This document shows positions 8,053 through 14,628 of a stretch of DNA of 26,490 nt, piece by piece. The position numbers and the translations under genes were made by a program. The stretch is taken from positions 1-26,490 of the IMG/VR virus record IMGVR_UViG_3300032722_000102; one strand, written 5' to 3'. This DNA is from a virus. Under the pieces are notes generated by a model. It saw only the letters and a program-made list of their open reading frames with translations, did not search any database and was not told the origin of the DNA. The number at the start of each line of letters is the position of its first letter. The first letter of the stretch is position 1.

Positions 8053-9056
8053 TATAGACCTTTATACGGTAAGCTAGTTTGACCACGGCGGTATGCATCA
8101 TTACGTTCCATACCATCGCCAAGACGTTTTAATTGGTTCATAGCTTCTTGATACTTTTTCTCGTATAGAGCAATCATATCCGCTTCACCTTTCATAAAAG
8201 TGTAAGCCTCAACAAGCGATCCATATAACAATACAGGAGAGTAGTTATCACCAAGCCAGCTTGTACCAGCAGTGTTATTAACCGTACTAATAGTTATAAA
8301 GAACGGTGTTGTTACCACGCCGCCAAGACTGGATGCAGGAGCGCTAAGGGTTTGCCCTGCGCTGAACAAAGAACCACCTTCAACAATACTTACGTTAGTT
8401 ACAACACCAGAAGAGCTAACCGTAATATCGGCTGTAAAACCAGTACCTTGGCCTCCTGTCATTGTAACGCTATAGTATGTACCCGGAACATAACCAGACC
8501 CTCCTGTCGTCAAGACAAAGGAATCAATAACACCTTGAACAATTGATGGTGGATAATAAAAGTAATGAAGTTCTACTGGGTAGTTTTGGTCAGGTGTAGG
8601 GCCTAGGATAAGGCTTAAATCGTTTATGCTTGAGTATTGAGATCCAAACAAAGCATAATACTTTGGCGTGCCTTGCGGGGTGCCTTGATACGTATTATTA
8701 GCTCCGATAACGCCAAACGGGTAAGACTCGCGAATGAAGTTAACATCTTTATTTAATAGGTAGTAGTATTGACCCGTAGTTGGATCTATTACCGCCACAG
8801 AATAAACTGACAAAAAGTCATCGGGGCACGAGAGGTATTGGTTTGCTGCTGTCAAAGTACCTGTAACATTTTTACGCAAAACTGGAATCTGAACTGTGTT
8901 GTAGATTCTGTCTTCAGCTTGCGTAATAAAAGTATTGATTTGCTGTGAACTTAACGCATTAACAGTAGTTGAGTCATCTGCACCAAGAAAAGACGTGGTT
9001 GGAAAGTCATTCTCCGTGTATGTCTTTATGGTATTTAGAAGCGTTGTATAGTTCAT
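8052..9056 (-). CDS. Head-tail adaptor / tail accessory protein with inserted beta domain
   Basis: This is a 334-aa protein. The N-terminal part (about 1-175) is helical with ITQAEDRIYNTVQIPVLRK, then YYLLNKDVNFIRE, GTPKYYALF and LILGPTPDQNYPVELHYFYYP. The C-terminal part (about 265-334) has SWLGDNYSPVLLYGSLVEAY, EADMIALYEKKYQEAM and a final helix. These motifs mark a conserved adaptor family found in podovirus-like phages, related in role to T7 gp11/SU10-type adaptors that sit below the portal. Between the two halves lies a Gly/Ser-rich beta segment (about 178-262, starting LTTGGSGYVPGTYYSV) that looks inserted. The family is normally shorter by about that length, to my knowledge. Confidence 0.72.
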   Translation of the reverse strand: MNYTTLLNTIKTYTENDFPTTSFLGADDSTTVNALSSQQINTFITQAEDRIYNTVQIPVLRKNVTGTLTAANQYLSCPDDFLSVYSVAVIDPTTGQYYYLLNKDVNFIRESYPFGVIGANNTYQGTPQGTPKYYALFGSQYSSINDLSLILGPTPDQNYPVELHYFYYPPSIVQGVIDSFVLTTGGSGYVPGTYYSVTMTGGQGTGFTADITVSSSGVVTNVSIVEGGSLFSAGQTLSAPASSLGGVVTTPFFITISTVNNTAGTSWLGDNYSPVLLYGSLVEAYTFMKGEADMIALYEKKYQEAMNQLKRLGDGMERNDAYRRGQTSLPYKGL

Positions 9057-9068
9057 TTTTTATTTGCT

Positions 9069-9365
9069 TTAAGCTAAAGGACCGCGTGATGTGAAGCCTT
9101 TAGTAGCAGCGCCAAAACCACGTTGTTTAACGCCTTCAGTTTTAGTGCCGGCAGATGGGCCTTTAGTTACGTTGCCATTAGAGATTTTCATCTCGTTCAT
9201 ATAGCTTGAGCCGTCTTGTGTAGACTCGGCGGGTAATCCTCCGCTCACTGGGTTGCCGCTCATATCATGCGGAGTAGCGTACTTTTCAGCTGGTAGCGTA
9301 TTCTTGTTGTTACCGACTTTAATCGCTGGGCTGTTTTTGCTTGTTGCTGGAGTCATTTTAGCCAT
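9069..9365 (-). CDS. Small basic conserved phage protein
   Basis: This 98-aa protein is rich in Lys, Gly, Asn, Ser and Pro and probably disordered. The C-terminus (GVKQRGFGAATKGFTSRGPLA) is a recognisable ending for small proteins in this region of environmental phages ('RGxGAATKGxxxRGPxA'). No catalytic motif or membrane segment is present. It lies between the adaptor and the 61-aa gene. It may be a minor virion component or nucleic-acid-binding peptide; the function is unknown. Confidence 0.65.
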   Translation of the reverse strand: MAKMTPATSKNSPAIKVGNNKNTLPAEKYATPHDMSGNPVSGGLPAESTQDGSSYMNEMKISNGNVTKGPSAGTKTEGVKQRGFGAATKGFTSRGPLA

Positions 9366-9367
9366 GA

Positions 9368-9553
9368 TTATTTTCCATTTGCTTTAATTTTAGCTTGGTT
9401 GCGCCCCATCTTGAGCATATCATCATTAGTCTTACCGCCAGCAATACCTTTAGCTGGTTTTTTACCGTTCTGAATACCTACGCTTGGGCCAGAATCACCT
9501 AGGTTTTTACCCTTAGTCTTGCCCTTACTTTCAATTCCTGTATCTCTTGCCAT
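9368..9553 (-). CDS. Small Lys/Gly-rich phage protein
   Basis: This 61-aa protein, MARDTGIESKGKTKGKN..., continues LGDSGPSVGIQNGKKPAKG and ends in a short helix (MLKMGRNQAKIKANGK). It is strongly basic and predicted disordered except at the C-terminus. I recognise similar sequences as a conserved small ORF in environmental phages near adaptor genes, without known function. It starts 10 bases after the zinc-ribbon gene, with GGAGCC upstream. Confidence 0.65.
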   Translation of the reverse strand: MARDTGIESKGKTKGKNLGDSGPSVGIQNGKKPAKGIAGGKTNDDMLKMGRNQAKIKANGK

Positions 9554-9563
9554 TTTTGGCTCC

Positions 9564-9941
9564 TTAACTAATTGTTACACTATTAACTACACCTTTGGCC
9601 GCTAAAGTATTTTGGGTTAAACCAAAGTCATACTTCATACCAACAGGGTTCCAACCCCATTCAATCTGCCTACTACCGCCAGCTGGAAAACCGTCAGCAT
9701 CTAAGCCTGATTGTACATAACTTAAGTCTCTACGTGGCTCACGAACTGCTTGTGGGTCATTAATAGGGTACATACCAAGTTGCAACTGAGGCTGATCAGG
9801 GTCCCAGCAGGTAGGACAGACTTTTAACTGATAAGGCTTAGTCTTGATAATTTCAATCTTAAGGTCTACCAGCTTATATCTAAAAGCACACCGATCACAC
9901 TCGGCAATCGCATATTTACCTGATGCAAACTTATTAGGCAT
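9564..9941 (-). CDS. Zinc-ribbon protein between the two connector genes
   Basis: This 125-aa protein has two Cys pairs, CDRC (15-18) and CPTC (42-45), separated by a Lys/Ile-rich stretch, which forms a probable treble-clef or zinc-ribbon site. It is followed by WDPDQPQLQLGMYPINDPQAV and REPRRD, motifs I recognise from a conserved environmental-phage family. The C-terminus (GWNPVG onward) is Gly/Thr-rich. It starts eight bases after the gp4-like connector and is co-oriented with the neck genes. A structural neck role with bound zinc seems likely; DNA binding is an alternative. Confidence 0.68.
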   Translation of the reverse strand: MPNKFASGKYAIAECDRCAFRYKLVDLKIEIIKTKPYQLKVCPTCWDPDQPQLQLGMYPINDPQAVREPRRDLSYVQSGLDADGFPAGGSRQIEWGWNPVGMKYDFGLTQNTLAAKGVVNSVTIS

Positions 9942-9949
9942 ATTCTACC

Positions 9950-10891
9950 CTAACCGCCGCCCAAAAACATCCTGCGGGGTACAAATCTAACAGGGGCTTT
10001 CTCGCGGTCTTCTTCAGCAGCTAACTGGAACTGCTGTTCATAATCTTGCTTCAAACCTAAAATACGTTGTGGGTCTACTCCCGGGAGCTTAACAGATAAA
10101 TAATAAGCCAATCCCGCAACCATCGGGGGGATAAACCTGAACGGTATATCGCCGACATTAACACCCGTGCCAGCGTCTTGAACGCGGCGTAATCTCCAGT
10201 AAACAAACTCATATGGGGTAGATCCATCTGGCGTTGGCCAAACAGTAACCGCTGGAAGATTTTGAACATAGATAGAAGCGCCGGGAGAATGGGCAGATGC
10301 AGTTGTATTGTTTTGACCACGAACGCAAGCATTGAGCGTATTGCCCTGAATGTTGCCGTAAAGAATTACTTCATTGTCAATTTGAATAAAACCGGTTGCT
10401 GCTAAGTTTACTGTAGAAGTAAGTGTGAGCGTTGTATCTGTGGCTGCTGCTGCGCTTGCTAGGGTGTACGTAGTGGCGTTTGTTTGGCCGGACATACGTT
10501 GTATCCAGACTTGGATTGGGCGCCCCTGAGCGAGCTTATTTGGGATCGTAGCATAGGTGGATACACTGATGCGCGAGATAGTAATATCTGTTTGATTCGA
10601 AGTGTTATTAGCGTTTGTGCGAATTTGATGCTCAAGTAAATCAATCGTATCTGTTGGCAGCGCATATGTGTTTTGACCTTGCACTAAGTTAATAGTACCC
10701 TGCTCAATAGTCCACATGTTAATACCGCGGTTTGCCCACTCTATTGTTAATAGGTTTAGGCTTCTTCGTGCCGTACGGTAGTCATACCCAGTACGCAGCT
10801 CTTGACCACAACGCTCGAAAGCGTCTTCGAGCATGTCATTCAAATCTAAATTAAATGACGTAGTGCCTGATGTGTACTGGGTAGTTGACAT
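9950..10891 (-). CDS. Head-tail connector (P22 gp4-like), with inserted beta module
   Basis: This is a 313-aa protein. Residues about 12-60 form helices with LNDMLEDAFERCGQELR and ARRSLNLLTIEWANRGINMW, then NTYALPTDTIDLLEH. Around 220-300 come VWPTPDGSTPYEFVYWR and a C-terminal helix LGLKQDYEQQFQLAAEEDRE. This is the pattern of gp4-like packaged-DNA stabilisation/connector proteins that bind under the portal. Between them, about 140-212, is a module with GFIQIDNEVILYG, then NTLNACVRGQNNTTASAHSPGA, a widespread phage tail module that seems inserted here. The ATG overlaps the preceding stop by one base. Confidence 0.72.
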   Translation of the reverse strand: MSTTQYTSGTTSFNLDLNDMLEDAFERCGQELRTGYDYRTARRSLNLLTIEWANRGINMWTIEQGTINLVQGQNTYALPTDTIDLLEHQIRTNANNTSNQTDITISRISVSTYATIPNKLAQGRPIQVWIQRMSGQTNATTYTLASAAAATDTTLTLTSTVNLAATGFIQIDNEVILYGNIQGNTLNACVRGQNNTTASAHSPGASIYVQNLPAVTVWPTPDGSTPYEFVYWRLRRVQDAGTGVNVGDIPFRFIPPMVAGLAYYLSVKLPGVDPQRILGLKQDYEQQFQLAAEEDREKAPVRFVPRRMFLGGG

Positions 10892-11106
10892 TACTTAATT
10901 TTTCCGTAACCACGTGTAGCTAGTTTACCTGCAACTTTTCCACCTTTTTTCATAGCTGCTGGGGAAACTGTTGGGGATGAGCCCGCTAAAGGTTTTGATT
11001 GTGTAGGCGATGAAGTCAACGTAGGAGTAGGTACAGTTTGCACAGTCTGCATTGCAGAGCTACGTGGATTCGCTTTTCGTGAAGCTAACAGTAAAGGGCT
11101 GGGCAT
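10891..11106 (-). CDS. KKGGKV-family small protein with Ser/Thr/Pro linker
   Basis: This is a 71-aa protein. Residues 1-50 are low-complexity Ser, Thr, Pro and Gln. The C-terminal 19 residues (KKGGKVAGKLATRGYGKIK) form a basic tag shared in part with neighbouring small proteins. No enzyme motif is visible. It overlaps its neighbours by one base on each side (stop/ATG), directly before the connector gene. The layout, a disordered spacer plus conserved basic C-terminus, suggests a binding tag for DNA, capsid or another virion protein. This is inference; the function is unknown. Confidence 0.65.
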   Translation of the reverse strand: MPSPLLLASRKANPRSSAMQTVQTVPTPTLTSSPTQSKPLAGSSPTVSPAAMKKGGKVAGKLATRGYGKIK

Positions 11107-11321
11107 TATTTTGCTTTCTTTTTAGCTACTTTTTTTACCGGTTGTTTTGTCGCTGGCTTTTTTGTAGCAGTTTTGCGTACATACTTGCGCTTTGGCTTCA
11201 CCGGTTTTTCTACCGCTTCGCTTTCTACAGGGAAAGGCCAAGACGAGCAAACAGCTGCTTCAAAACTAACTTCTTCAACAGGCTTTTTAAACAAGCCCAA
11301 AACCCAAGAAATTATGCTCAT
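11106..11321 (-). CDS. Small protein with hydrophobic start and histone-H1-like basic tail
   Basis: This is a 71-aa protein. It begins with a short hydrophobic/amphipathic segment (MSIISWVLGLFKKP), has an acidic-neutral middle with WPFPVE, and ends in a Lys/Ala/Pro/Thr-rich tail (KRKYVRKTATKK, then PATKQPVKKVAKKKAK). The tail composition resembles histone H1-type and bacterial AlgP-like DNA-binding tails. It overlaps the upstream gene by four bases (ATGA). It might bind packaged or host DNA, or a membrane through its N-terminus. Neither is shown by the sequence. Confidence 0.6.
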   Translation of the reverse strand: MSIISWVLGLFKKPVEEVSFEAAVCSSWPFPVESEAVEKPVKPKRKYVRKTATKKPATKQPVKKVAKKKAK

Positions 11322-11575
11322 TTTTTAAACCCCTTAAGGGTTTCCGCAAGCCTAGCCCGCTTACCCTCGACACCGGGTTTCTTTGTTGCTGCAGCTAGTT
11401 TGCTTGACGGAATCTTTTTGTCTTTTGCTACGCCCAATTCTTTTTTCAAAGCGCCGGGTTTCTTGATTGCGTCAGCAATCCAGTTCTTTTTAACCTTACC
11501 ACCTTTTTTCATGCCATCATCTTTACCCAAACGGTCTGTACCGGTTGGGCTTGGTTTCATACTAGAGCCAGCCAT
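11318..11575 (-). CDS. KKGGKV-family protein with conserved 'IKKPGAL' domain
   Basis: This is an 85-aa basic protein. After a disordered start comes GMKKGGKVKKNWIADAIKK, then PGALKKELGVAKDKKIPSSK, and a C-terminal GKRARLAETLKGFKK. The order 'W-I-x-x-A-I-K-K-P-G-A-L-x-K-x-L-G-V...K-I-P...R-A-x-L-A-x-T-L' is a motif I recognise in many unnamed small phage proteins. It is probably a two- or three-helix basic domain. The ATG overlaps the upstream stop by one base. Likely nucleic-acid or virion binding; function unknown. Confidence 0.7.
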   Translation of the reverse strand: MAGSSMKPSPTGTDRLGKDDGMKKGGKVKKNWIADAIKKPGALKKELGVAKDKKIPSSKLAAATKKPGVEGKRARLAETLKGFKK

Positions 11576-11895
11576 TATTTTTTCCTTTTCATTTGTTTTA
11601 CCGCCGAGATTTTACCGCCTTTTTTCTTACCTTGAAGAAAATCTGCCTGCCCTAAAGAAGCGTTATATGCGTCTCGCTGGGCTTGTGTCATTGATGCTGG
11701 ATCAATTTGCGCCACTAATGTTGCATTGGGGTCTGCGCCTGGAGTTGTAGAGCTAACCTGACTTTGGCCATCCGCACCGCTGAATTTTTTTACGGCCTTT
11801 TTTACAGCACCACCTTTTCTAAGCAGCACTGCTGATTTACCATCTTTAGGAATTTTATTAGGGGCAATAGCCCCCATTCCACGAGAGGCTTTCAT
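11575..11895 (-). CDS. KKGGKV-family protein with two basic tags
   Basis: This is a 106-aa protein. It opens with MKASRGMGAIAPNKIPK, a start typical of a conserved small environmental-phage family. It has a first basic tag at about 24-38 (LLRKGGAVKKAVKKF), an uncharged Thr/Ala/Asp/Gln middle, and a second tag at the C-terminus (GKKKGGKISAVKQMKRKK). The two copies of the tag within one chain make it the clearest bivalent member of the group. It shares one base with each neighbour. No catalytic motif is visible. Confidence 0.68.
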   Translation of the reverse strand: MKASRGMGAIAPNKIPKDGKSAVLLRKGGAVKKAVKKFSGADGQSQVSSTTPGADPNATLVAQIDPASMTQAQRDAYNASLGQADFLQGKKKGGKISAVKQMKRKK

Positions 11896-12089
11896 TACTT
11901 GCCTTTAGCCATTCCGCCGCCGCACATTTTTTCTACGTGGTCATCGTGAATCATATGACCAGCAGCGTGCTCACCAAAAACTTCTGCATGTGGCTTGTGG
12001 CCAGATGCGTGCATTTTTAATGCTTTAGCCATTGTTTCGTGCTTAATGTTTTCTACGCCTGTTTCTAAGGCTGGGTGATCGTTTTTCAT
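11895..12089 (-). CDS. Small His-rich member of the KKGGKV cluster
   Basis: This 64-aa protein contains nine His residues, most between 17 and 51, spaced as in HASGHKPHAEVFGEHAAGHM and HDDHVEKMC. It ends in CGGGMAKGK, a variant of the Gly/Lys tag seen in its neighbours. The His/Cys density suggests metal binding, though this has not been shown for related phage proteins to my knowledge. Its ATG overlaps the upstream stop by four bases (ATGA), and it ends one base into the next gene. Confidence 0.65.
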   Translation of the reverse strand: MKNDHPALETGVENIKHETMAKALKMHASGHKPHAEVFGEHAAGHMIHDDHVEKMCGGGMAKGK

Positions 12090-12571
12090 ACCATTTTTCC
12101 TTTGGTTAAACCTTTAGATGCAATACCACAGCCCCTTACAGAGCCACCTTTTTTAAGAGTGATTTTAGTACCTTTGCCACCCTTGTGTTCTTGAGCATCA
12201 TGCTCTTTGAACGCTTTCTTAATCATAGCGATGTCTTGCTTTTTATCTTTAGCTTCTTCCATGCGCTCTTCTGATTTCGATTCTTTATCAATCATACCGC
12301 CCTCTTTCTTTCCTTGATATTTTTTGAGCGGCATATTTGGAACATTCTTTTTGTAACCAAATTCGCTACCCATACGAGTCTCGTGTTTATTAACCATTTC
12401 TTCACTGCCCATTGTAATGCTTGGGCTACCACCTACACCAAATCTACGGCCTTTATCTGCTTCTAAAAAGTCTTTACCAACCGAAGGTTTAATACCAACC
12501 TTCTTAGCCATCTTGGGGTTATTAGCCACCATAGCCATAAAATTGTGTTGTTTTTTAGATACACTAGGCAC
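12086..12571 (-). CDS. Basic virion-associated protein with helical N-domain and Lys/Gly tags
   Basis: An in-frame ATG exists at 12598, but the GTG at 12571 has GAGG eight bases upstream and is my preferred start, giving about 161 aa. The N-terminal segment (SVSKKQHNFMAMVANNPKMA, then KKVGIKPSVGKDFLEADKG) matches a small helical domain ('SKxQxxxM...GIPxSVGxxFxxAD') common in phage and bacterial hypothetical proteins. The middle is a charged helix rich in Lys/Glu. The C-terminus carries ITLKKGGSVRGCGIASKGLTKGK, a KKGGKV-type tag. It overlaps the genes on either side by 8 and 4 bases. Function unknown. Confidence 0.68.
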   Translation of the reverse strand: MPSVSKKQHNFMAMVANNPKMAKKVGIKPSVGKDFLEADKGRRFGVGGSPSITMGSEEMVNKHETRMGSEFGYKKNVPNMPLKKYQGKKEGGMIDKESKSEERMEEAKDKKQDIAMIKKAFKEHDAQEHKGGKGTKITLKKGGSVRGCGIASKGLTKGKMV

Positions 12572-12845
12572 GAGTCTTACCTCGTTGTGCAATACCATCG
12601 TGATGGCGGAAAGTTTTTACCTTGCCCCCCTTACTGTAAACTGGTTTGGCTTGAGTTACTTTTGGGCCTTCGGTTCCTGATGGCGCTTGGTTACGTTTCA
12701 TCTGCTCGACTTTATCACTAACATCACTCCAAAGGTGGTTTTTATTGGCCACATCGCCAGCCATATTACCAGCCATCAAAGCTGCTGGCACGCCCAAAGC
12801 AAACGCTCCGGCTTTTTCGAGCAAATCTTTATCTTCGTCTTTCAT
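12564..12845 (-). CDS. KKGGKV-family protein with hydrophobic helix and DGIAQRGKT tail
   Basis: This is a 93-aa protein. Residues about 9-30 (KAGAFALGVPAALMAGNMAGDV) form an Ala/Gly-rich hydrophobic helix. A charged linker follows, then the C-terminal tag VYSKGGKVKTFRHHDGIAQRGKTRA. The ending 'DGIAxRGKTxg' is very common on small phage proteins encoded near head-tail connector genes. Its ATG overlaps the upstream stop by one base. The hydrophobic helix could touch a membrane or another protein. The role is unknown. Confidence 0.68.
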   Translation of the reverse strand: MKDEDKDLLEKAGAFALGVPAALMAGNMAGDVANKNHLWSDVSDKVEQMKRNQAPSGTEGPKVTQAKPVYSKGGKVKTFRHHDGIAQRGKTRA

Positions 12846-13093
12846 TATCTACTCCAAAAACCCTGAAACAAATTTGCCAAGATAGCACCGATTAAAGCAA
12901 AGGCACCGCCAACCATCATCATAGTTTTCCAACCGCCATGCGCATGAGCCAAGGTCTTTTCAATAGACTGAATTGCTTCCTTGATCTCTTGCATTTCTTT
13001 AACCATTTTATCCATATCAAGCTGTAAATGTTGGATATCGTTAGCATGGGTTGCTAGTTCTCGGGCTGTTGAAATAGGGTCTATATCGCTCAT
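12845..13093 (-). CDS. Coiled-coil protein with one C-terminal TM segment (XhlA/holin-like)
   Basis: An upstream in-frame GTG (13105) exists, but the ATG at 13093 overlaps the stop of the DUF6321-like gene (ATGA) and is preferred, giving 82 aa. Residues about 8-50 form a heptad-like amphipathic helix (LQLDMDKMVKEMQEIKEAIQ). One membrane segment follows near the C-terminus (MMMVGGAFALIGAILANLF) and then a short basic end. This matches the layout of XhlA/haemolysin-type phage membrane proteins, which assist lysis. It lies far from the spanin genes, so a different membrane or virion role is also possible. Confidence 0.6.
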   Translation of the reverse strand: MSDIDPISTARELATHANDIQHLQLDMDKMVKEMQEIKEAIQSIEKTLAHAHGGWKTMMMVGGAFALIGAILANLFQGFWSR

Positions 13094-13350
13094 TTGCAGT
13101 TCCACCGTTTTAAACTAGCAGCCTTCCTTGTAGGCTTACCGTTTTCATCTTTCATCGGGCCGGGCATACCAGACATCCTTGCACAGAACGACTTCTGCCT
13201 AGCACCACCTTGAGGTTGCGGAGCCTTTAAATTAGACCCCGTTTCCCTGTTGTACTTCGCACGGCCTTTGGCAGTAAGACCAGCCCCTTTCGAGACTGGA
13301 AGCTTCTCGCCTCTACCGACAGCTAGAGAGGGGCCTTTTTTCTTAGCCAT
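13090..13350 (-). CDS. DUF6321-like small phage protein
   Basis: This 86-aa basic protein starts MAKKKGPSLAVGRGEKLP. It then has SKGAGLTAKGRAKYNRETGS, NLKAPQPQGG, KSFCARMSGMPGPMKDENGK and a final SLKRWNC. This highly conserved Gly/Lys/Cys pattern is one I recognise as the DUF6321 family of marine and freshwater phages, with no assigned function. The two Cys residues are preserved near the end. It overlaps the preceding virion gene by eight bases and the next gene by four. Its conservation suggests an essential structural or packaging-related job. Confidence 0.72.
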   Translation of the reverse strand: MAKKKGPSLAVGRGEKLPVSKGAGLTAKGRAKYNRETGSNLKAPQPQGGARQKSFCARMSGMPGPMKDENGKPTRKAASLKRWNCK

Positions 13351-13852
13351 ACTGAATAGTTTGGAAGTTAATATTAGTCTGAGTTACGTAAACACCGTTT
13401 CTTGCTAACACGCCTTCACCCGAAAAAATAACTTGGAATGGTTGAACTGCGGTGCCTGTATTGTACCCAGCCATCCAACGTCCAGTTCCAGAATATATAC
13501 AAGCTGTACCAGTAGCAATCGTTCCAGAGTTAATATCCGTAATTGTAAAAGTATTAGCATCTACAACAGTAATTACATAGTTACCTGCAACTGGGGATAC
13601 ACCGCTAGCTGGGCTATAAGTAATACCTACATATTGCCCTGTTGTTAATCCGTGGGCTGTCGAAGTTACTGTGATTGTAGAACCTGAACGGCCGTAAGTG
13701 GCGCTAACTGGAGCTGTAGTGGTATCAAACAAGTCAATACCGCCGGCTGTACCGGTACCTAAATAAATTAGGTTTTTAAGGCGTACGCGCCCATTTACAG
13801 CAAAACCGTTACCGCTAAAATGGGCCGACTTTATATCATATTGCATTGTCAT
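13343..13852 (-). CDS. Virion protein with FCCH-like beta module
   Basis: The frame is open upstream to 13909, but the ATG at 13852 has TAGGAG nearby and reads into a natural protein start (MTMQYDIKSAHF), so about 169 aa is preferred. The centre contains TVTSTAHGLTTGQYVGI, then GNYVITVVDANTFTITDINS. This is the 'HGLtxGdxV...xGxYxVtxvdxxtFTI' pattern found as a repeat in many phage structural proteins and sometimes labelled FCCH-like. The end (EGVLARNGVYVTQTNINFQT) is also beta. A structured leader lies upstream (see terminator). It is likely a decoration or neck/tail component. Confidence 0.68.
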   Translation of the reverse strand: MTMQYDIKSAHFSGNGFAVNGRVRLKNLIYLGTGTAGGIDLFDTTTAPVSATYGRSGSTITVTSTAHGLTTGQYVGITYSPASGVSPVAGNYVITVVDANTFTITDINSGTIATGTACIYSGTGRWMAGYNTGTAVQPFQVIFSGEGVLARNGVYVTQTNINFQTIQYG

Positions 13853-13872
13853 AATTAATCTCCTAAATTTTA

Positions 13873-13931
13873 AAAAAGGGCGGTGTTGAGGACACTCGTT
13901 TAAGCGCAACTACCTTCAGCTGTGCGCCCCG
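13873..13931 (-). terminator. Possible structured terminator between two virion genes
   Basis: On the minus strand the 90-base gap has GGGCG (13931-13927) able to pair with CGCCC (13884-13880), immediately followed by six Ts. Smaller hairpins GCGCA/TGCGC and GTGT/ACAC lie inside. The next gene's Shine-Dalgarno (TAGGAG) is just past the T-run, so this may be a partial terminator or attenuator. The outer stem is only 5 bp, so it is weak evidence. Confidence 0.35.
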
Positions 13932-13944
13932 TTTATTCGATTAA

Positions 13945-14622
13945 TTAGTCAAAGTTACCGTATGGGTAAGCAGTTGTAGAACCGATTGAACCATCGAGCT
14001 GTGTATAACGAACTGTGATGTAGGCTTGACCAGCTGTTGGGCCACCAGTCATACCTGTGCCGTTAATAGCAAAAGTAAATACAACTTGTGACAAGAGGCT
14101 TGGCTCTGGAACGTTAGTAATATCGGCAGTTGTGGCTTGCCATGCAGCTAATTGAGTAGCAGTTAAAGTGATTGCGTTACGGCCGGTAGCCAAAGTAGCA
14201 ACAGAACCGTACTGAGCAGCAGAGCTAGTAGCAAAGCCGTTGGAAATATATAACGAAGTGCTGGTTGCACCAGTTTGGGTAGGAACAACACCAACGTCAA
14301 CAATTAAGTCTTCGATACGTGAGCCAGTTGGTAAATATGCTACAAAACCACGATAAACTGCAGTAGCGCTATCAGCTGTTGGGGTAGCCGCTACAGGAGG
14401 GTATACAGTAGAAGAAGGTGTGTAAACAACAGCATTGTTGTTAGGGATAGCGTTCGAACCAACGAATTGGCCAGAAGAACCAGCGTAACCGGCAGTATTA
14501 GCGGTTGTGTTTGTAAATGTTAAAGAAGCGAATTGGGCCATAGCTGCGTAGCCAATGTCACGCAAAGCACCAAAACGAGTAGAGCCGGCTAAAATTGGAC
14601 CGGAAAAAGTAGAACGTGACAT
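13945..14622 (-). CDS. Beta-rich virion protein
   Basis: An upstream TTG (14628) is in frame, but the ATG at 14622 has AAGGA nine bases upstream and is preferred, giving about 225 aa. It begins MSRSTFSGPILAGSTRFGAL, then LRDIGYAAMAQFASLTF. The rest is Ala/Thr/Ser/Gly-rich strands with GFVAYLPTGSRIEDLIVDVG in the middle. 'SRSTFSGPvlsGt...G.xRdxGyvxxxQ' is a pattern I associate with structural proteins encoded just after capsid genes in environmental phages. It is likely a capsid decoration or head-surface protein, inferred from context. Confidence 0.68.
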   Translation of the reverse strand: MSRSTFSGPILAGSTRFGALRDIGYAAMAQFASLTFTNTTANTAGYAGSSGQFVGSNAIPNNNAVVYTPSSTVYPPVAATPTADSATAVYRGFVAYLPTGSRIEDLIVDVGVVPTQTGATSTSLYISNGFATSSAAQYGSVATLATGRNAITLTATQLAAWQATTADITNVPEPSLLSQVVFTFAINGTGMTGGPTAGQAYITVRYTQLDGSIGSTTAYPYGNFD

Positions 14623-14628
14623 TATCAA

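Noticed and set aside
11052-11750. 232-aa rightward ORF rich in Phe, Leu and Tyr
   Set aside because: It is the reverse shadow of the Lys-rich small genes; poly-Lys codons read backwards as Phe, giving artificial hydrophobicity.
13343-13909. Longer 188-aa version of the FCCH-like virion protein
   Set aside because: The extra N-terminal residues are translated from the structured leader; the ATG at 13852 has its own TAGGAG.
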